From: Nitratireductor basaltis
Lineage (GTDB): Bacteria; Pseudomonadota; Alphaproteobacteria; Rhizobiales; Rhizobiaceae
Direction: 5' to 3'
DNA: 64,000 nt
Assembly: GCF_000733725.1 (NCBI RefSeq)
Contig: NZ_JMQM01000001.1
Span: 1,922,001-1,986,000, forward strand
Shown here: in pieces, positions 17,237-25,930 of the stretch
Layout: each line of letters opens with the position of its first letter
How positions within the stretch are numbered: the first letter of the stretch is position 1
The notes under the pieces: model-generated
The model's database searches: none
The model's input: only the letters and a program-made list of their open reading frames with translations
Told to the model about the DNA's origin: nothing
Position numbers and translations under genes: made by a program

Positions 17237-18556
17237 CTAGGACATAATTGTCGAAGTGATCTTCGACTTGCAGACGCCGTTGCAACCGCAGATTTCCGCA
17301 TCATCGGGCAAGGCTGCAACGGCTGCCAAAGGGTCCATCTGGGACCCTCCCTGATAGGCTTGGCCGAAAATAAGAGATTCCCGCATATCCGAGATGTCGG
17401 TCTGTTTCTTGAGATGATCAAAGAACCAGGCGCCATCGGCGGTTTCACCGTAAAGCACTGCCCCGATGATGCGGTTGTCCTTGAGCACCAGCCGCTTGTA
17501 GACGCCAGCGGCGGCGTCGCGCAGCACGATTTCCTCGCGGTCCTCTGCCTCGGCGAAATCGCCGACCGAGTAGAGATTGATGCCCGTGACCTTGAGCTTG
17601 GTCGCTGTCGAGGTCTCGACGAACCGCCTGCTCATGTCACCCGCAAGATGGGCGGCAGCCACCTCGGCCATCTGGTAGAGCGGCGCCACCAGCCCGTAGA
17701 CATTGCCGTTGACTTCCACGCATTCGCCTACCGAATAGATGTCGGGATCGCTGGTCTGCATGTGGTCGGAAACGACGATGCCGCGATTGACCGACAATCC
17801 GGCCTCCTTTGCCAGCGCGACATTGGGTCGGATACCGACTGCCATCACCACCAGCGTCGCAGGGATGATGGTCCCATCCTCAAGCTCGATGCTCTCGACA
17901 TGGGTTTCACCATGTATCTGCTTGGTGCTGGCCTTGGTGATGACCCTGATGCCGCGGCTTTCGAGTTCCTGCTCGAGAAGATAACCCGCAGCCGGGTCCA
18001 GCTGGCGCTCCATCAGCGTCGGCATCAAATGGATCACGGTGACATCCATGCCGCGCTCCTTGAGGCCTGCCGCAGCTTCAAGTCCGAGCAATCCGCCACC
18101 TATGACAACCGCCTTTCCGCGCGACTGCGCCGCAAGCAGCATCGCGTCGACATCGTCGAGATCGCGATAGGTCAGGACGCCGGGCAGCGTGTGACCCGGC
18201 ACCGGGATGATGAAGGGAGCCGAGCCGGTGGCAATGACCAGCTTGTCGTAGGCAGCGACCTCGCCATGCTCCGAGGCAACGGTCTTGGCCTCACGATCGA
18301 TCTCGACGACCTTGTGCCCCTTGTAGAGCATGACGCCGTGCTCGACGTACCAGCCGTCACCATGGATGATGATATCTTCGAAACTCTTCTCGCCAGAGAG
18401 AACCGGTGAAAGCATGATCCGGTCGTAATTCACACGCGGCTCGGCGTTGAAGATCGTAACCTGATAAGCATCCGGCGCCGCATCGAAGAGATGTTCGAGC
18501 ATCCGTCCCGGTGCCATTCCATTGCCGATGACGACAAGCTTTTGTTTCTCTGTCAT
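17237..18556 (-). CDS. nirB: NirB N-terminal part (FAD/NADH oxidoreductase domain)
   Basis: A 439-residue frame with the FAD-binding start KLVVIGNGMAPGRMLEHL, the second dinucleotide fold KAVVIGGGLLGLEAAAGL, and GIVVSDHMQTSDPDIYSVGE near the FAD C-terminal motif, ending just after the first BFD cysteine pair (CGCNGVCKSKI). The start lies 4 bp after the nrtCD stop. It would supply electrons from NAD(P)H to the siroheme half. The truncation removes the second cysteine pair needed for the [2Fe-2S] cluster. Confidence 0.78.
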   Translation of the reverse strand: MTEKQKLVVIGNGMAPGRMLEHLFDAAPDAYQVTIFNAEPRVNYDRIMLSPVLSGEKSFEDIIIHGDGWYVEHGVMLYKGHKVVEIDREAKTVASEHGEVAAYDKLVIATGSAPFIIPVPGHTLPGVLTYRDLDDVDAMLLAAQSRGKAVVIGGGLLGLEAAAGLKERGMDVTVIHLMPTLMERQLDPAAGYLLEQELESRGIRVITKASTKQIHGETHVESIELEDGTIIPATLVVMAVGIRPNVALAKEAGLSVNRGIVVSDHMQTSDPDIYSVGECVEVNGNVYGLVAPLYQMAEVAAAHLAGDMSRRFVETSTATKLKVTGINLYSVGDFAEAEDREEIVLRDAAAGVYKRLVLKDNRIIGAVLYGETADGAWFFDHLKKQTDISDMRESLIFGQAYQGGSQMDPLAAVAALPDDAEICGCNGVCKSKITSTIMS

Positions 18557-18560
18557 GAGC

Positions 18561-20321
18561 TTACTCCGCTGCGGTTAGGTTGGTCGCCGCGTTCTTCTGG
18601 CGGGCGATGCGTTCCGACCGTTTTCGAGAAATGGATTGCAGCTGCGCCTTTGTCGGATTGGCACCGCCTTCATAGGCTTCGAGGAATTCGAGCAGTTCTT
18701 CGCGATAGGCATAGTAGTCGGGGTGGCCAAGCAGCGCCTTGCGCGAGCGCGGACGCTCCAGGTCAACGTCCATGATGTTGCCGATCCGGGCATTGGGTCC
18801 GTTCGACATCATCACCACCCGGTCGGCCAGCAGAATGGCCTCGTCGACATCGTGGGTAACGCAAATGGCGGTGACCTGAGTACGCTTCCAGACATCCATC
18901 AGCACGTCCTGCAGCTCCCAGCGGGTCAGGCTGTCGAGCATGCCGAACGGCTCATCGAGCAGCAGCAGCTTGGGCGACAAGGCGAAAGCACGGGCGATAC
19001 CCACTCGCTGCTTCATGCCGTTCGACAGATCAGAAGCCACGCGGTGCATGGAATCGAGCAGGCCGACGCGCTGCAGATAGTATTCCGCCACGTCGTTGCG
19101 TTCCGCCTGGGTCGCGTTCGGGTACACCCGGTCGACACCGAGTGCGACATTCTCATAGGCCGTCAGCCATGGCATCAGCGATGGTGCCTGAAACACCACC
19201 GCCCGGTCGGGTCCTGCCTGGGTGATGTGCTTGCCGTCGAGGATGATCGCGCCTTCGGTGATCGGGTTGAGACCCGCCACCATCGACAACACCGTCGACT
19301 TGCCGCAGCCCGAATGACCGATGAGTGTGGCGAATTCGCCCTTCTTCATCTTCATCTCGAAACCGTCGACGACGGTCAGTGGCCCCTTCGGGGTCGGGTA
19401 CACCTTCTTCAGCTGGCTGAATTCAAGATATCTGTCGTCCTTCAGTGCTGTGGACGCCTCGACATAAGCCTTCGGCAGCTTTTCCTTGCCGAGTGAGATC
19501 GGCACGATGTCGGGCAGGCGGATGTCACGTTCCGCCTCGGCTCCGCGCTCGGCTCCAACTTCCATCAGATAGGTGGTGATCTCGCCGCGCAGTCGAATGA
19601 AGTCCGGGTCCGAGTTCATGTCGGCCCGATTGCGGGGCCGGGCTATGGTGACCGGAAAGTCGGGGCCAAGCGTCGCGTTCGGACCCGGCTTGAGCGGTAT
19701 GATCCTGTCGGCGAGAAGAATGGCTTCATCGACATCATTGGTGATGAGGATGATGGTCTTCTTCTCTTTCTGACAGATATCGGCGAACTCGTCCTGCAAC
19801 TTGGCGCGGGTGAGCGCATCGAGGGCGGAGAGCGGCTCGTCGAGCAACAGCACTTCAGGCTGCATGGCGAGCGCACGCGCAACTGCGACCCGCTGGCGCA
19901 TCCCGCCCGAGAGTTCCGAAGGCTTGCGATCCCGGGCATGGCTCAGCCCCACCATGTCGATATAGGTATCGGCAATGGCGGTCCGCTCGGTGCGGGACTT
20001 CTTCTTGAAGACGCTGTCGACGGCAAGGCTGACATTGCCGGCCACCGTCAGCCACGGCATCAGTGAGTATGACTGGAACACGACACCGCGCTCAGGCCCG
20101 GGCCCGTCGATTTCCGTTCCCTTGTAGATCACTCCGCCCTCATCGGGCTCGATCAGCCCGGCGAGCAGGGAGATCAGGGTTGTCTTGCCCGAGCCGGAGA
20201 AGCCGACAATGGCGATGAACTCGCCCGCTTCCACCTTCAGGTTGATGTTGCTCAACACATCCGTGCGCTTGGCACCTTCGCCATAGGACTTGGACAGCCC
20301 GGATATTTCCAGAATGGTCAT
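18561..20321 (-). CDS. Nitrate ABC transporter, tandem ATP-binding protein
   Basis: A 586-residue fusion of two NrtD/TauB-type ATPases. Half 1 has Walker [10 protein letters not shown], signature [15 protein letters not shown] and Walker [13 protein letters not shown]. Half 2 starts near residue 300 and has GHSGCGKST, the variant signature [15 protein letters not shown] and [12 protein letters not shown]. The first half ends its H-loop region LITNDVDEA (Asn for His), while the second keeps VTHDVDEA, so the two sites are probably unequal. Cyanobacterial NrtC joins an ATPase to an NrtA-like domain; here both halves are ATPases, so it combines the NrtC and NrtD roles. Ten bases after nrtB. Confidence 0.9.
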   Translation of the reverse strand: MTILEISGLSKSYGEGAKRTDVLSNINLKVEAGEFIAIVGFSGSGKTTLISLLAGLIEPDEGGVIYKGTEIDGPGPERGVVFQSYSLMPWLTVAGNVSLAVDSVFKKKSRTERTAIADTYIDMVGLSHARDRKPSELSGGMRQRVAVARALAMQPEVLLLDEPLSALDALTRAKLQDEFADICQKEKKTIILITNDVDEAILLADRIIPLKPGPNATLGPDFPVTIARPRNRADMNSDPDFIRLRGEITTYLMEVGAERGAEAERDIRLPDIVPISLGKEKLPKAYVEASTALKDDRYLEFSQLKKVYPTPKGPLTVVDGFEMKMKKGEFATLIGHSGCGKSTVLSMVAGLNPITEGAIILDGKHITQAGPDRAVVFQAPSLMPWLTAYENVALGVDRVYPNATQAERNDVAEYYLQRVGLLDSMHRVASDLSNGMKQRVGIARAFALSPKLLLLDEPFGMLDSLTRWELQDVLMDVWKRTQVTAICVTHDVDEAILLADRVVMMSNGPNARIGNIMDVDLERPRSRKALLGHPDYYAYREELLEFLEAYEGGANPTKAQLQSISRKRSERIARQKNAATNLTAAE

Positions 20322-20331
20322 TGCGTCCCTC

Positions 20332-21399
20332 CTACCGGTTTGCCGAGAAGGTGAAGGCGCGCTGCAGGGCGAACATCAGCCGGTCGAGCATGAAGCCGAT
20401 AATGCCAATGGTCAGAACCGCGACCATGATCTTGGCGAGTGACTGGGACGAGCCGTTTTGAAATTCATCCCAGACGAATTTGCCCAGACCGGGGTTCTGC
20501 GCCAGCATTTCAGCCGCGATCAGCACCATCCAGCCTACCCCCAGCGATAGGCGCAGTCCGGTGAAGATCAGTGGCAAGGCCGACGGCAGCACCACCCGGG
20601 TTATGGTGCGCGAGGTTGGCAATTGCAGCACGCGCCCGACATTCATCAGGTCCTTGTCGACCGAAGCCACGCCGAGTGCCGTGTTGATCAGCGTCGGCCA
20701 CATCGAGCAAAGCGTGACGGTTACCGCCGAGATCAGCAGCGACTTTGGCATCCAGTCATAGGGCGTGGCATATGTGGCCGAGATGATCATGGTCACGATT
20801 GGCAGCCAGGCCAGCGGCGACACCGGCTTGAAGATCTGGATCAGCGGATTTATCGCGCCATTGAAGGTTTTCGACAGGCCCGAGCCGATTCCCAGCGGAA
20901 CCGCGATCAGGGTGGCGATGCCAAAACCGAGACCAACAGTCAGCAGCGATGTGACGATCTGGTCGAGATAGGTTGGCTTGCCGGTGTAAGTGCGGAATTT
21001 CGGCTCCTTTCCGGCGGCAACCAGCTTCTCGTTGCGCTGGTCCTGGCGCTCGTAGAAAGCCGCAGCTTTCTCGCGTTCACGGGTGTGGTCGTCCCAGAGA
21101 TTGCCGGCCTGTTCCCAGACTTCCACCGGACCGGGGACAGCACCAAGGGAGGTCTCCACCTTCGGGGCGAGAACGCCCCATGCAAGGAGGAAGGCCAGGA
21201 TGCCCAGAAGCGGGACAAGCAACACCCGCTTGAGTTCAGCCAACTGTGCCCGCGGGCTGTCACCAGCGATCATGCGCAGGATCGGAACCAGCCATGAAAA
21301 GCCGAGTGCATCGAGCCAGCCGCTTGCTTTGCTGATGACGGAGAAGACCTTTTCGCGGCCGCTGAGGGCAATTGGTGCGGTATCGGTGGCATTTGCCAT
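20332..21399 (-). CDS. nrtB: Nitrate ABC transporter permease NrtB
   Basis: A 355-residue BPD_transp_1 permease. The ATG at 21397-21399 has AAGGA about ten bases upstream; the frame extends to 21459, but that extension covers an intergenic hairpin. It has an N-terminal hydrophobic segment ([14 protein letters not shown]), a periplasmic loop of about 70 charged residues, then five to six membrane segments with the coupling loop [19 protein letters not shown] and [19 protein letters not shown]. Partner of the tandem ATPase and of NrtA. Confidence 0.9.
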   Translation of the reverse strand: MANATDTAPIALSGREKVFSVISKASGWLDALGFSWLVPILRMIAGDSPRAQLAELKRVLLVPLLGILAFLLAWGVLAPKVETSLGAVPGPVEVWEQAGNLWDDHTREREKAAAFYERQDQRNEKLVAAGKEPKFRTYTGKPTYLDQIVTSLLTVGLGFGIATLIAVPLGIGSGLSKTFNGAINPLIQIFKPVSPLAWLPIVTMIISATYATPYDWMPKSLLISAVTVTLCSMWPTLINTALGVASVDKDLMNVGRVLQLPTSRTITRVVLPSALPLIFTGLRLSLGVGWMVLIAAEMLAQNPGLGKFVWDEFQNGSSQSLAKIMVAVLTIGIIGFMLDRLMFALQRAFTFSANR

Positions 21400-21434
21400 C
21401 GTTTCAGATCCTTCTGAAAAGACATTCCGGGGTG

Positions 21435-21454
21435 GAGTGCCCCGCAGGGCGCTC
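21435..21454 (-). other. Stem-loop between nrtA and nrtB
   Basis: An 8-bp stem with one G-T pair (21435-21442 with 21447-21454) and a 4-nt loop lies 19 bp after the nrtA stop, without a following T run. It probably protects the nrtA message or partly terminates, giving more binding protein than permease. Confidence 0.5.
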
Positions 21455-21473
21455 CGCATGGTTGCTGCAGGCC

Positions 21474-22847
21474 TCAGCCGCCTACGACTTCCTCGCCCTT
21501 GAGACCGATGGTCAGGCTGTCGAGATAGTCGTTTGGCGCCTTGCCGTCATAGGCGATGCCATCAATGATGTCGGCGGCAGGTGTAGGCGCGCGGTAGCCG
21601 TCCGTGTCCCAGGGGAAGTCGGCTTCGGCCACATGGCCTTCGTCGACCAGCATGCGGGCAGCTTTCAGATAGATGTCCGGCAGGTAGACCGACTTGGCAG
21701 TCTCGTGGAACCACTCATCCGACTTGGCCTCCGGGATCTGGCCCCAGCGGCGCATCTGGGTCAGATACCAGACCGCGTCGGAATAATAGGGATAGGTGGC
21801 GTAGTAGCGGTAGAAGACGTTGAAGTCCGGCACCGCGCGCTTGTCGCCCTTCTCGTATTCGAACGTGCCGGTCATCGAGTTGGCGATCACTTCGGCATCG
21901 GCACCTACATATTCCGAACGCGCCAGGATCTCGACGGCTTCTGCCCGGTTGGCATTGTCGTTCTCGTCAAGCCATTTTGCCGCGCGGATCAGCGCCTTCG
22001 TGAGCGCGAGCGTGGTGTTGGGATTCTCCTCGGTAAACTCCTTGGTCAGACCGAAGACCTTTTCCGGGTTGTTCTTCCAGATTTCGTAGTCGGTGATCAC
22101 CGGCACGCCGATGCCCTTGAACACGGCGGCCTGGTTCCACGGTTCGCCGACGCAATAGCCGTCGATCGTGCCTGCCTCCAGCGTGGCCGGCATTTGCGGC
22201 GGAGGCGTCACCGACAGAAGCGCATCGGCGCCGATCTGGCCGGAAACATCCGATGGCGAATAGTAGCCGGGATGGATGCCGCCCGATGCAAGCCAGTAGC
22301 GCAGTTCATAATTGTGGGTGGAGACCGGGAACACCATGCCCATGTTGAACGGGCGGCCCTGCGCCTTGAACCCGTCGACAACCTTTTTCAGCGCATCGGC
22401 CTTGATCGGATGCACCGGCTTGCCGTCGGGCCCTTTTTCAAGGTGCGGCTTCATCAGCTCCCATACCTCGTTCGACACGGTGATGCCGTTGCCGTTGAGA
22501 TCCATGGAAAACGGGGTGACGATGTGCGCCTTGGTGCCGAAGCCGATGGTCGCAGCAAGCGGCTGGCCCGCCAGCATATGAGCACCATCAAGCTCTCCCG
22601 TGATGACACGATCGAGCAGCACCTTCCAGTTGGCTTGCGGCTCAAGCGTGACGAACAGGCCCTCGTCCTCGAAGTAGCCCTTCTCATAGGCGATGGCCAA
22701 GGGCGCCATGTCCGTGAGCTTGATGAAACCGAATTTCAACTCGTCCTTCTCGACGTCGAGCATCTCGGCCTGGCCGGGTGTCAGCATGCTCGCGGACGCC
22801 AGGGCGAGCGTGCTTAGTGCAAGGGCGGTACGCCGTGTGAAATTCAT
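21474..22847 (-). CDS. nrtA: Nitrate ABC transporter substrate-binding protein NrtA
   Basis: A 457-residue CmpA/NrtA-family periplasmic protein. The ATG at 22845-22847 follows AGGGAG. The leader [20 protein letters not shown] has a twin-arginine-like RR and a hydrophobic core ending near GQA. The mature protein shows [32 protein letters not shown], the ligand-site stretch [17 protein letters not shown] and [16 protein letters not shown]. First structural gene of the nitrate operon, preceded by a sigma-54 promoter and an attenuator. Confidence 0.92.
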   Translation of the reverse strand: MNFTRRTALALSTLALASASMLTPGQAEMLDVEKDELKFGFIKLTDMAPLAIAYEKGYFEDEGLFVTLEPQANWKVLLDRVITGELDGAHMLAGQPLAATIGFGTKAHIVTPFSMDLNGNGITVSNEVWELMKPHLEKGPDGKPVHPIKADALKKVVDGFKAQGRPFNMGMVFPVSTHNYELRYWLASGGIHPGYYSPSDVSGQIGADALLSVTPPPQMPATLEAGTIDGYCVGEPWNQAAVFKGIGVPVITDYEIWKNNPEKVFGLTKEFTEENPNTTLALTKALIRAAKWLDENDNANRAEAVEILARSEYVGADAEVIANSMTGTFEYEKGDKRAVPDFNVFYRYYATYPYYSDAVWYLTQMRRWGQIPEAKSDEWFHETAKSVYLPDIYLKAARMLVDEGHVAEADFPWDTDGYRAPTPAADIIDGIAYDGKAPNDYLDSLTIGLKGEEVVGG

Positions 22848-22891
22848 GATCACTCCCTGTCTCCTCTGGCGGCCGTGTGTGTGACCGCGAT

Positions 22892-22953
22892 AAAAAAAAG
22901 CCGCCAAATCGAGAGTCCCCGCGGAAGGATGCGGAAAACTTCGATTTGGCGGC
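22892..22953 (-). terminator. Leader attenuator (intrinsic terminator) of the nitrate operon
   Basis: A perfect 13-bp stem (22941-22953 with 22900-22912) enclosing a smaller GC hairpin is followed on the minus strand by eight T (22892-22899). It lies about 45 bp before the nrtA start and after the promoter, so it would stop transcription before any structural gene unless antitermination occurs. NasT-type ANTAR proteins are known to act on such leaders. Confidence 0.88.
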
Positions 22954-22965
22954 GTTGCCTAGATA

Positions 22966-22981
22966 GATCCCTCGTTGGACC
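22966..22981 (-). promoter_or_regulatory. ANTAR (NasT) target hairpin in the nitrate leader RNA
   Basis: On the minus strand GGTCC-AACGAG-GGATC forms a 5-bp stem (one G-U) with a six-base loop. The loop has A at position 1 and G at position 4, the known requirement for ANTAR-domain RNA binding. It lies 12 bases upstream of the terminator stem. The second hairpin expected upstream is not clear; a weaker stem around 22990-23003 lacks the A1/G4 loop. Confidence 0.7.
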
Positions 22982-23013
22982 CTATGTCAGCCTTGTAAAG
23001 CTACTCCAAGCCA

Positions 23014-23029
23014 TGCAACGGGCATGCCA
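23014..23029 (-). promoter_or_regulatory. Sigma-54 promoter of the nitrate operon
   Basis: On the minus strand TGGCATG-CCCG-TTGCA fits the -24/-12 consensus TGGCACG-N4-TTGCW, with the invariant GG and GC dinucleotides at the right spacing. The predicted start is near 23003, giving a leader of about 155 nt that includes the ANTAR hairpin and the attenuator. This implies control by RpoN and an NtrC-type activator under nitrogen limitation. Confidence 0.82.
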
Positions 23030-23076
23030 CTTTCAGAAAAAATTCTTTTTTCGTTTGATATCATGCACTTGCTTTT

Positions 23077-23095
23077 CTGCTCAATTTACGAGCAG
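23077..23095. promoter_or_regulatory. Inverted repeat upstream of the sigma-54 promoter
   Basis: CTGCTC-N7-GAGCAG (23077-23082 with 23090-23095) is a perfect 6-bp inverted repeat about 50 bp upstream of the -24 element, a usual distance for an enhancer-binding-protein site. It does not match the textbook NtrC site closely. It could also act as a terminator hairpin for nasS. Confidence 0.4.
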
Positions 23096-23178
23096 ATTTA
23101 TTTTCTGCGCACATATTATGCAAATCAGATAGGGCAAAGACTAAAAAACAGCCAACCTGCCCTGTTTCACCGGACAGT

Positions 23179-24393
23179 TCAGTCTGCCTGACGTGCGATA
23201 TAGGCATCCAGCCCGTCGGGATCGAAGATCGTTCCGTCGAAGAACCCGTCCGGGCCGAGATACAGGAATTGGGAGGAGGCACCGACAGCAGTCGTCTCCC
23301 TCAACGCCCCTTCCACCTTGGAGTTTGCAGACGGCACGGGAACGTCAATCCCGGTCAATGCAGCGCGGTAGATGTCCGGTCGGTAGCTCTTGCGCACCAT
23401 TTCCGCATGTTCTGCAGAATGGCCGACATAGCCACAGCGCACCATCTGGGAATAGAACCACAAGGCATGGCTCTGCCAGGGGAAGGTTGCAGCACGGGCA
23501 TGCGGCTGAAAGAAATCCCGCCCCTCATTGGGTGCAGACATTCCTAAAATGGAGCCGTCAAGCGCCGGCAGGATGAACTCGACAGGTTGGTCGAGATAGG
23601 AAGAAGAGCCAAGAAGCGACGCCAGTTCGAAGTGGTTTGCGGACTGGCCGCACCACTCGGCCGCGCGATAGAGCGCGCGCAGGAGGGCGTGAAGTGTTTC
23701 GGTATTCTCACCCGCCCAGTCTTCCCGTACCGCCAGCACCTTTTCAGGACTTGAAGCCCAGATCGAGGATTTGGTGGTGATGATCTGCCCGGCGCCCCGG
23801 GCCACACCCACCGAATTCCAGGGTTCGCCGACGCAATAGCCGTCGATCTGACCCGATGCCAGCGCATCGGCCATAAGCGACGGCGGCAGGATGACGATCT
23901 CGATATCGCGGTCGGGGTTGATCCCGGAGGCGCTGAGCCAGTAGCGCAATTCGAAGTTATGTCCGGAGAAAGGATGGACGACACCGAATTGCAGCGGTTT
24001 TTCGCCGCTTGATCTGCCTTCCGCAACGACATCGGCAAGGGCCCGTCCCGCCACTGCGGCATCCAGCCCACTAAACCCGCTGCCCTCCTGCATCCGAGCC
24101 AGCAGCGCATTGCTGACAGTGATCGCATTGCCGCCCAAACCAAGCGCCATCGGCGCGATGAGCCGCGTGTCGAAGGGCGTCAGCCCCAAATTGGCGGCGA
24201 TGGGCATCGGTGCCAGAGCATGGGAAATCTCGAACTGGCCCACCGCAAGCTTGTCACGAATATTGGCCCAGGAAGTTTCGCGCACCAGATTGAGCGCGAT
24301 GCCCTCGGCTTCGGCAAAGCCACGTTCCTTCGCGGCAATCAGGATGGCACTGTCGGTCAGGGGCAGAAACCCGGCACTGAGTTCCGTGATCAT
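23179..24393 (-). CDS. nasS: Nitrate/nitrite sensor protein NasS
   Basis: A 404-residue NrtA/CmpA-family protein without a signal peptide (starts MITELSAGFLPLTDSAIL), which marks it as the cytoplasmic sensor rather than a transporter component. The ligand-site motif [20 protein letters not shown] parallels NrtA ([12 protein letters not shown]), as does FELRYWLSASGINPDRD. Known NasS proteins hold NasT inactive until nitrate or nitrite binds. Its ATG directly follows the nasT stop. Confidence 0.9.
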   Translation of the reverse strand: MITELSAGFLPLTDSAILIAAKERGFAEAEGIALNLVRETSWANIRDKLAVGQFEISHALAPMPIAANLGLTPFDTRLIAPMALGLGGNAITVSNALLARMQEGSGFSGLDAAVAGRALADVVAEGRSSGEKPLQFGVVHPFSGHNFELRYWLSASGINPDRDIEIVILPPSLMADALASGQIDGYCVGEPWNSVGVARGAGQIITTKSSIWASSPEKVLAVREDWAGENTETLHALLRALYRAAEWCGQSANHFELASLLGSSSYLDQPVEFILPALDGSILGMSAPNEGRDFFQPHARAATFPWQSHALWFYSQMVRCGYVGHSAEHAEMVRKSYRPDIYRAALTGIDVPVPSANSKVEGALRETTAVGASSQFLYLGPDGFFDGTIFDPDGLDAYIARQAD

Positions 24394-24993
24394 CTAGCTG
24401 CCCTCGTCCCCAAGCAACCGCGCCGACATGACGAGGCTTTCCGCCACATCCACGATCTTGCGGTTTCCGTTCATTGCTGCCTTGCGCAGCAGTTTGTAGG
24501 CGGTGTCTTCATCGACCCCGCGCGACTTCATGATCAGCCCTTTTGCCTGGTCGATCACCTTGCGTTGCTCGAGTGCTCCGCGGGCTTCCTCGAGTTCCCG
24601 CTCCAAACGGGAGAACGCGTTGAAGCGGCTGATCGCCATGTCGAGAATGCTCTTGACGCGCTCCTGCCGCAAACCGTCCACGACATAGGCTGAGACGCCC
24701 GCGTCAATCGCCGATTGCATGGCTTCCTTGTCGGAGCGGTCGACAAACATCGCAATCGGTCGCTTCACAGCGCGTGACAGCTGGAAGATGCTTTCGAGCA
24801 TGTCCCGGTTCGGGTTCTCCAGATCAATGACGATCACATCCGGCTCATGCAGCGCAATCTTGGCCGCTATGCCGCGCATCTCGTTTATCACTGTCACCTG
24901 GTTGTGCCCGGCAGCCGCCAGCCCCGCCTCGATGATCGAAGCGCGGGTTGCGTTCTCATCAATGATCAGCACTGACGGCAGCCCTTCACCCAT
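24394..24993 (-). CDS. nasT: ANTAR-domain antiterminator NasT
   Basis: A 199-residue response-regulator-like protein. The receiver-like domain (SVLIIDENATRASIIEAG, DVIVIDLENPNRD) lacks a full phosphorylation quartet. It is followed by a coiled coil (about residues 125-145) and a C-terminal ANTAR RNA-binding domain (RKVIDQAKGLIMKSRGVDED, AYKLLRKAAMN). When released from NasS it binds leader hairpins and prevents termination; a matching leader lies ahead of nrtA. The ATG at 24991-24993 is chosen over an upstream frame to 25032. It abuts nasS. Confidence 0.92.
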   Translation of the reverse strand: MGEGLPSVLIIDENATRASIIEAGLAAAGHNQVTVINEMRGIAAKIALHEPDVIVIDLENPNRDMLESIFQLSRAVKRPIAMFVDRSDKEAMQSAIDAGVSAYVVDGLRQERVKSILDMAISRFNAFSRLERELEEARGALEQRKVIDQAKGLIMKSRGVDEDTAYKLLRKAAMNGNRKIVDVAESLVMSARLLGDEGS

Positions 24994-25270
24994 ATGGCCA
25001 CTTTGCGCAGTTCTCGAGCGCGTGCAATGCACAATTTTTCAAAATGACCGGCTTGCGAAGTTCGAAGCCGAAGGCATGCAGAGTGTCCGAACTCCCATTG
25101 GCGATGCGCTCCAGACGATCGAGGCCGCATCGGTGCGGCTTGGCTGTGCCGCAATCATGCGATCGCTTTTCCCGGCGACGCAGGTGCCCTTTTACACTTC
25201 AAAAGCGCCCGTGCATCCAATTGCCTTCTCCCTTATAACGCTCCGACGACAGTCAGCGGGAGGGCCTCGC
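24994..25270. other. Divergent promoter region nasT / tetR
   Basis: This 277-bp gap holds the start regions of nasT (minus) and the first TetR gene (plus). The perfect palindrome GTGCA-A-TGCAC at 25022-25032 lies 29 bp upstream of the nasT ATG and could be an operator. No consensus promoter was clear, and the copy of the operator found at 29831 and 30785 is absent here. Confidence 0.4.
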
Positions 25271-25930
25271 GTGGGGCGTGAGAGGGTTTTGGAAAGCGAA
25301 AAGGGCCGGCGCAGGGCGACGCGGGATCCGGAGCGGACGCAGGCGCTGATCCTGGAGGCGGCGACGGCGGAGTTTGCCGAGAAGGGCATTGCTGGCGCGC
25401 GGGTCGACACGATTGCCGAGCGTGCGGGCACAAACAAGCGCATGCTCTACCACTATTTCGGCGACAAGACCGGGTTATATGTTGCGGTACTTGAAGCGGC
25501 CTATGCCTCCATCCGCTTGGCCGAGCGGGAGCTGGATATTGCTCACAAGCCGCCCGTTGCCGCCCTGTCGGAGCTGACACGCTTCACCTGGCATTATTTT
25601 CTCGAACATCCTGAGTTCATCAGCCTCCTGAACACGGAAAATCTGTGCAAGGCCGAGCATCTCAAGGGCTCGCAGCGCATTACGGACATGCATTCGCATT
25701 TCGTGAGCGAGTTGGAGGACGTCCTGAAGCGGGGGCGCGAGGAAGGCATCTTTCGGCCCGGCATAGACCCGGTGCATGTCTATCTGACCATTGCAGGCCT
25801 TGGATATTTCTACCTGTCGAACCGGCATACCTTGTCGGCGATATTCGGTCGTGAACTGTCCCGGGAAGAAGAACTGTCCCAATGGGAAACGCGCATGGTC
25901 GAAACGGTGCTGGCCAGCGTCAGGCTTTGA
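25271..25930 (+). CDS. TetR-family transcriptional regulator
   Basis: A 219-residue repressor-type protein. The HTH (about 20-66) reads ILEAATAEFAEKGIAGARVD, TIAERAGTNKRMLYHYFG. The GTG at 25271 has GGGAGGG six bases upstream; the frame stays open far upstream over nasT antisense, which is not used. The C-terminal effector domain contains YLTIAGLGYFYLSNRHTLSA. It is paralogous to the convergent regulator at 25920-26600 (shared NKRMLYHYFG and GYFY-SN segments) and resembles RutR/TetR_C members that sense pyrimidine- or acid-type ligands. Likely controls the neighbouring tct/catabolic genes together with its paralogue. Confidence 0.83.
   Translation: MGRERVLESEKGRRRATRDPERTQALILEAATAEFAEKGIAGARVDTIAERAGTNKRMLYHYFGDKTGLYVAVLEAAYASIRLAERELDIAHKPPVAALSELTRFTWHYFLEHPEFISLLNTENLCKAEHLKGSQRITDMHSHFVSELEDVLKRGREEGIFRPGIDPVHVYLTIAGLGYFYLSNRHTLSAIFGRELSREEELSQWETRMVETVLASVRL

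Larger units (their letters stand above)
16103..18556 (-). pseudogene. nirB: nirB, nitrite reductase large subunit, interrupted by an in-frame TAG at 17237-17239
   Basis: Read through, this region encodes one 817-codon NirB of normal length. At codon 440 the frame meets TAG: the N-terminal part ends in KSKITSTIMS, and after TAG the same frame continues GLTGLDDV-RAHTKASASCGTC, the normal NirB sequence where Lys (AAG) is usually found. There is no insertion or deletion; a single base change (AAG to TAG) explains it. The stop separates the two cysteine pairs of the BFD-like [2Fe-2S] domain. Everything else (operon, domains, catalytic cysteines) looks intact, so this is either a recent nonsense mutation, a base-call error, or a codon that is suppressed or re-initiated. 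Confidence 0.85.

Noticed and set aside
16889-18409. A 506-codon plus-strand frame opposite nirB
   Set aside because: Antisense shadow of nirB; no recognisable domain. It does not explain the TAG in nirB.
16103-18556. nirB split explained as a frameshift
   Set aside because: The two halves are in the same frame; only one TAG codon separates them.
23014-23029. CATGC-CCGTT-GCATG taken as the missing first ANTAR hairpin
   Set aside because: It is the sigma-54 -24/-12 element and lies upstream of the predicted start, so it would not be in the RNA; its loop also lacks the A1/G4 pattern.
24719-25270. N-terminal extension of the first TetR protein by 184 codons
   Set aside because: Lies antisense to nasT; the GTG at 25271 with GGGAGGG gives a normal TetR length.
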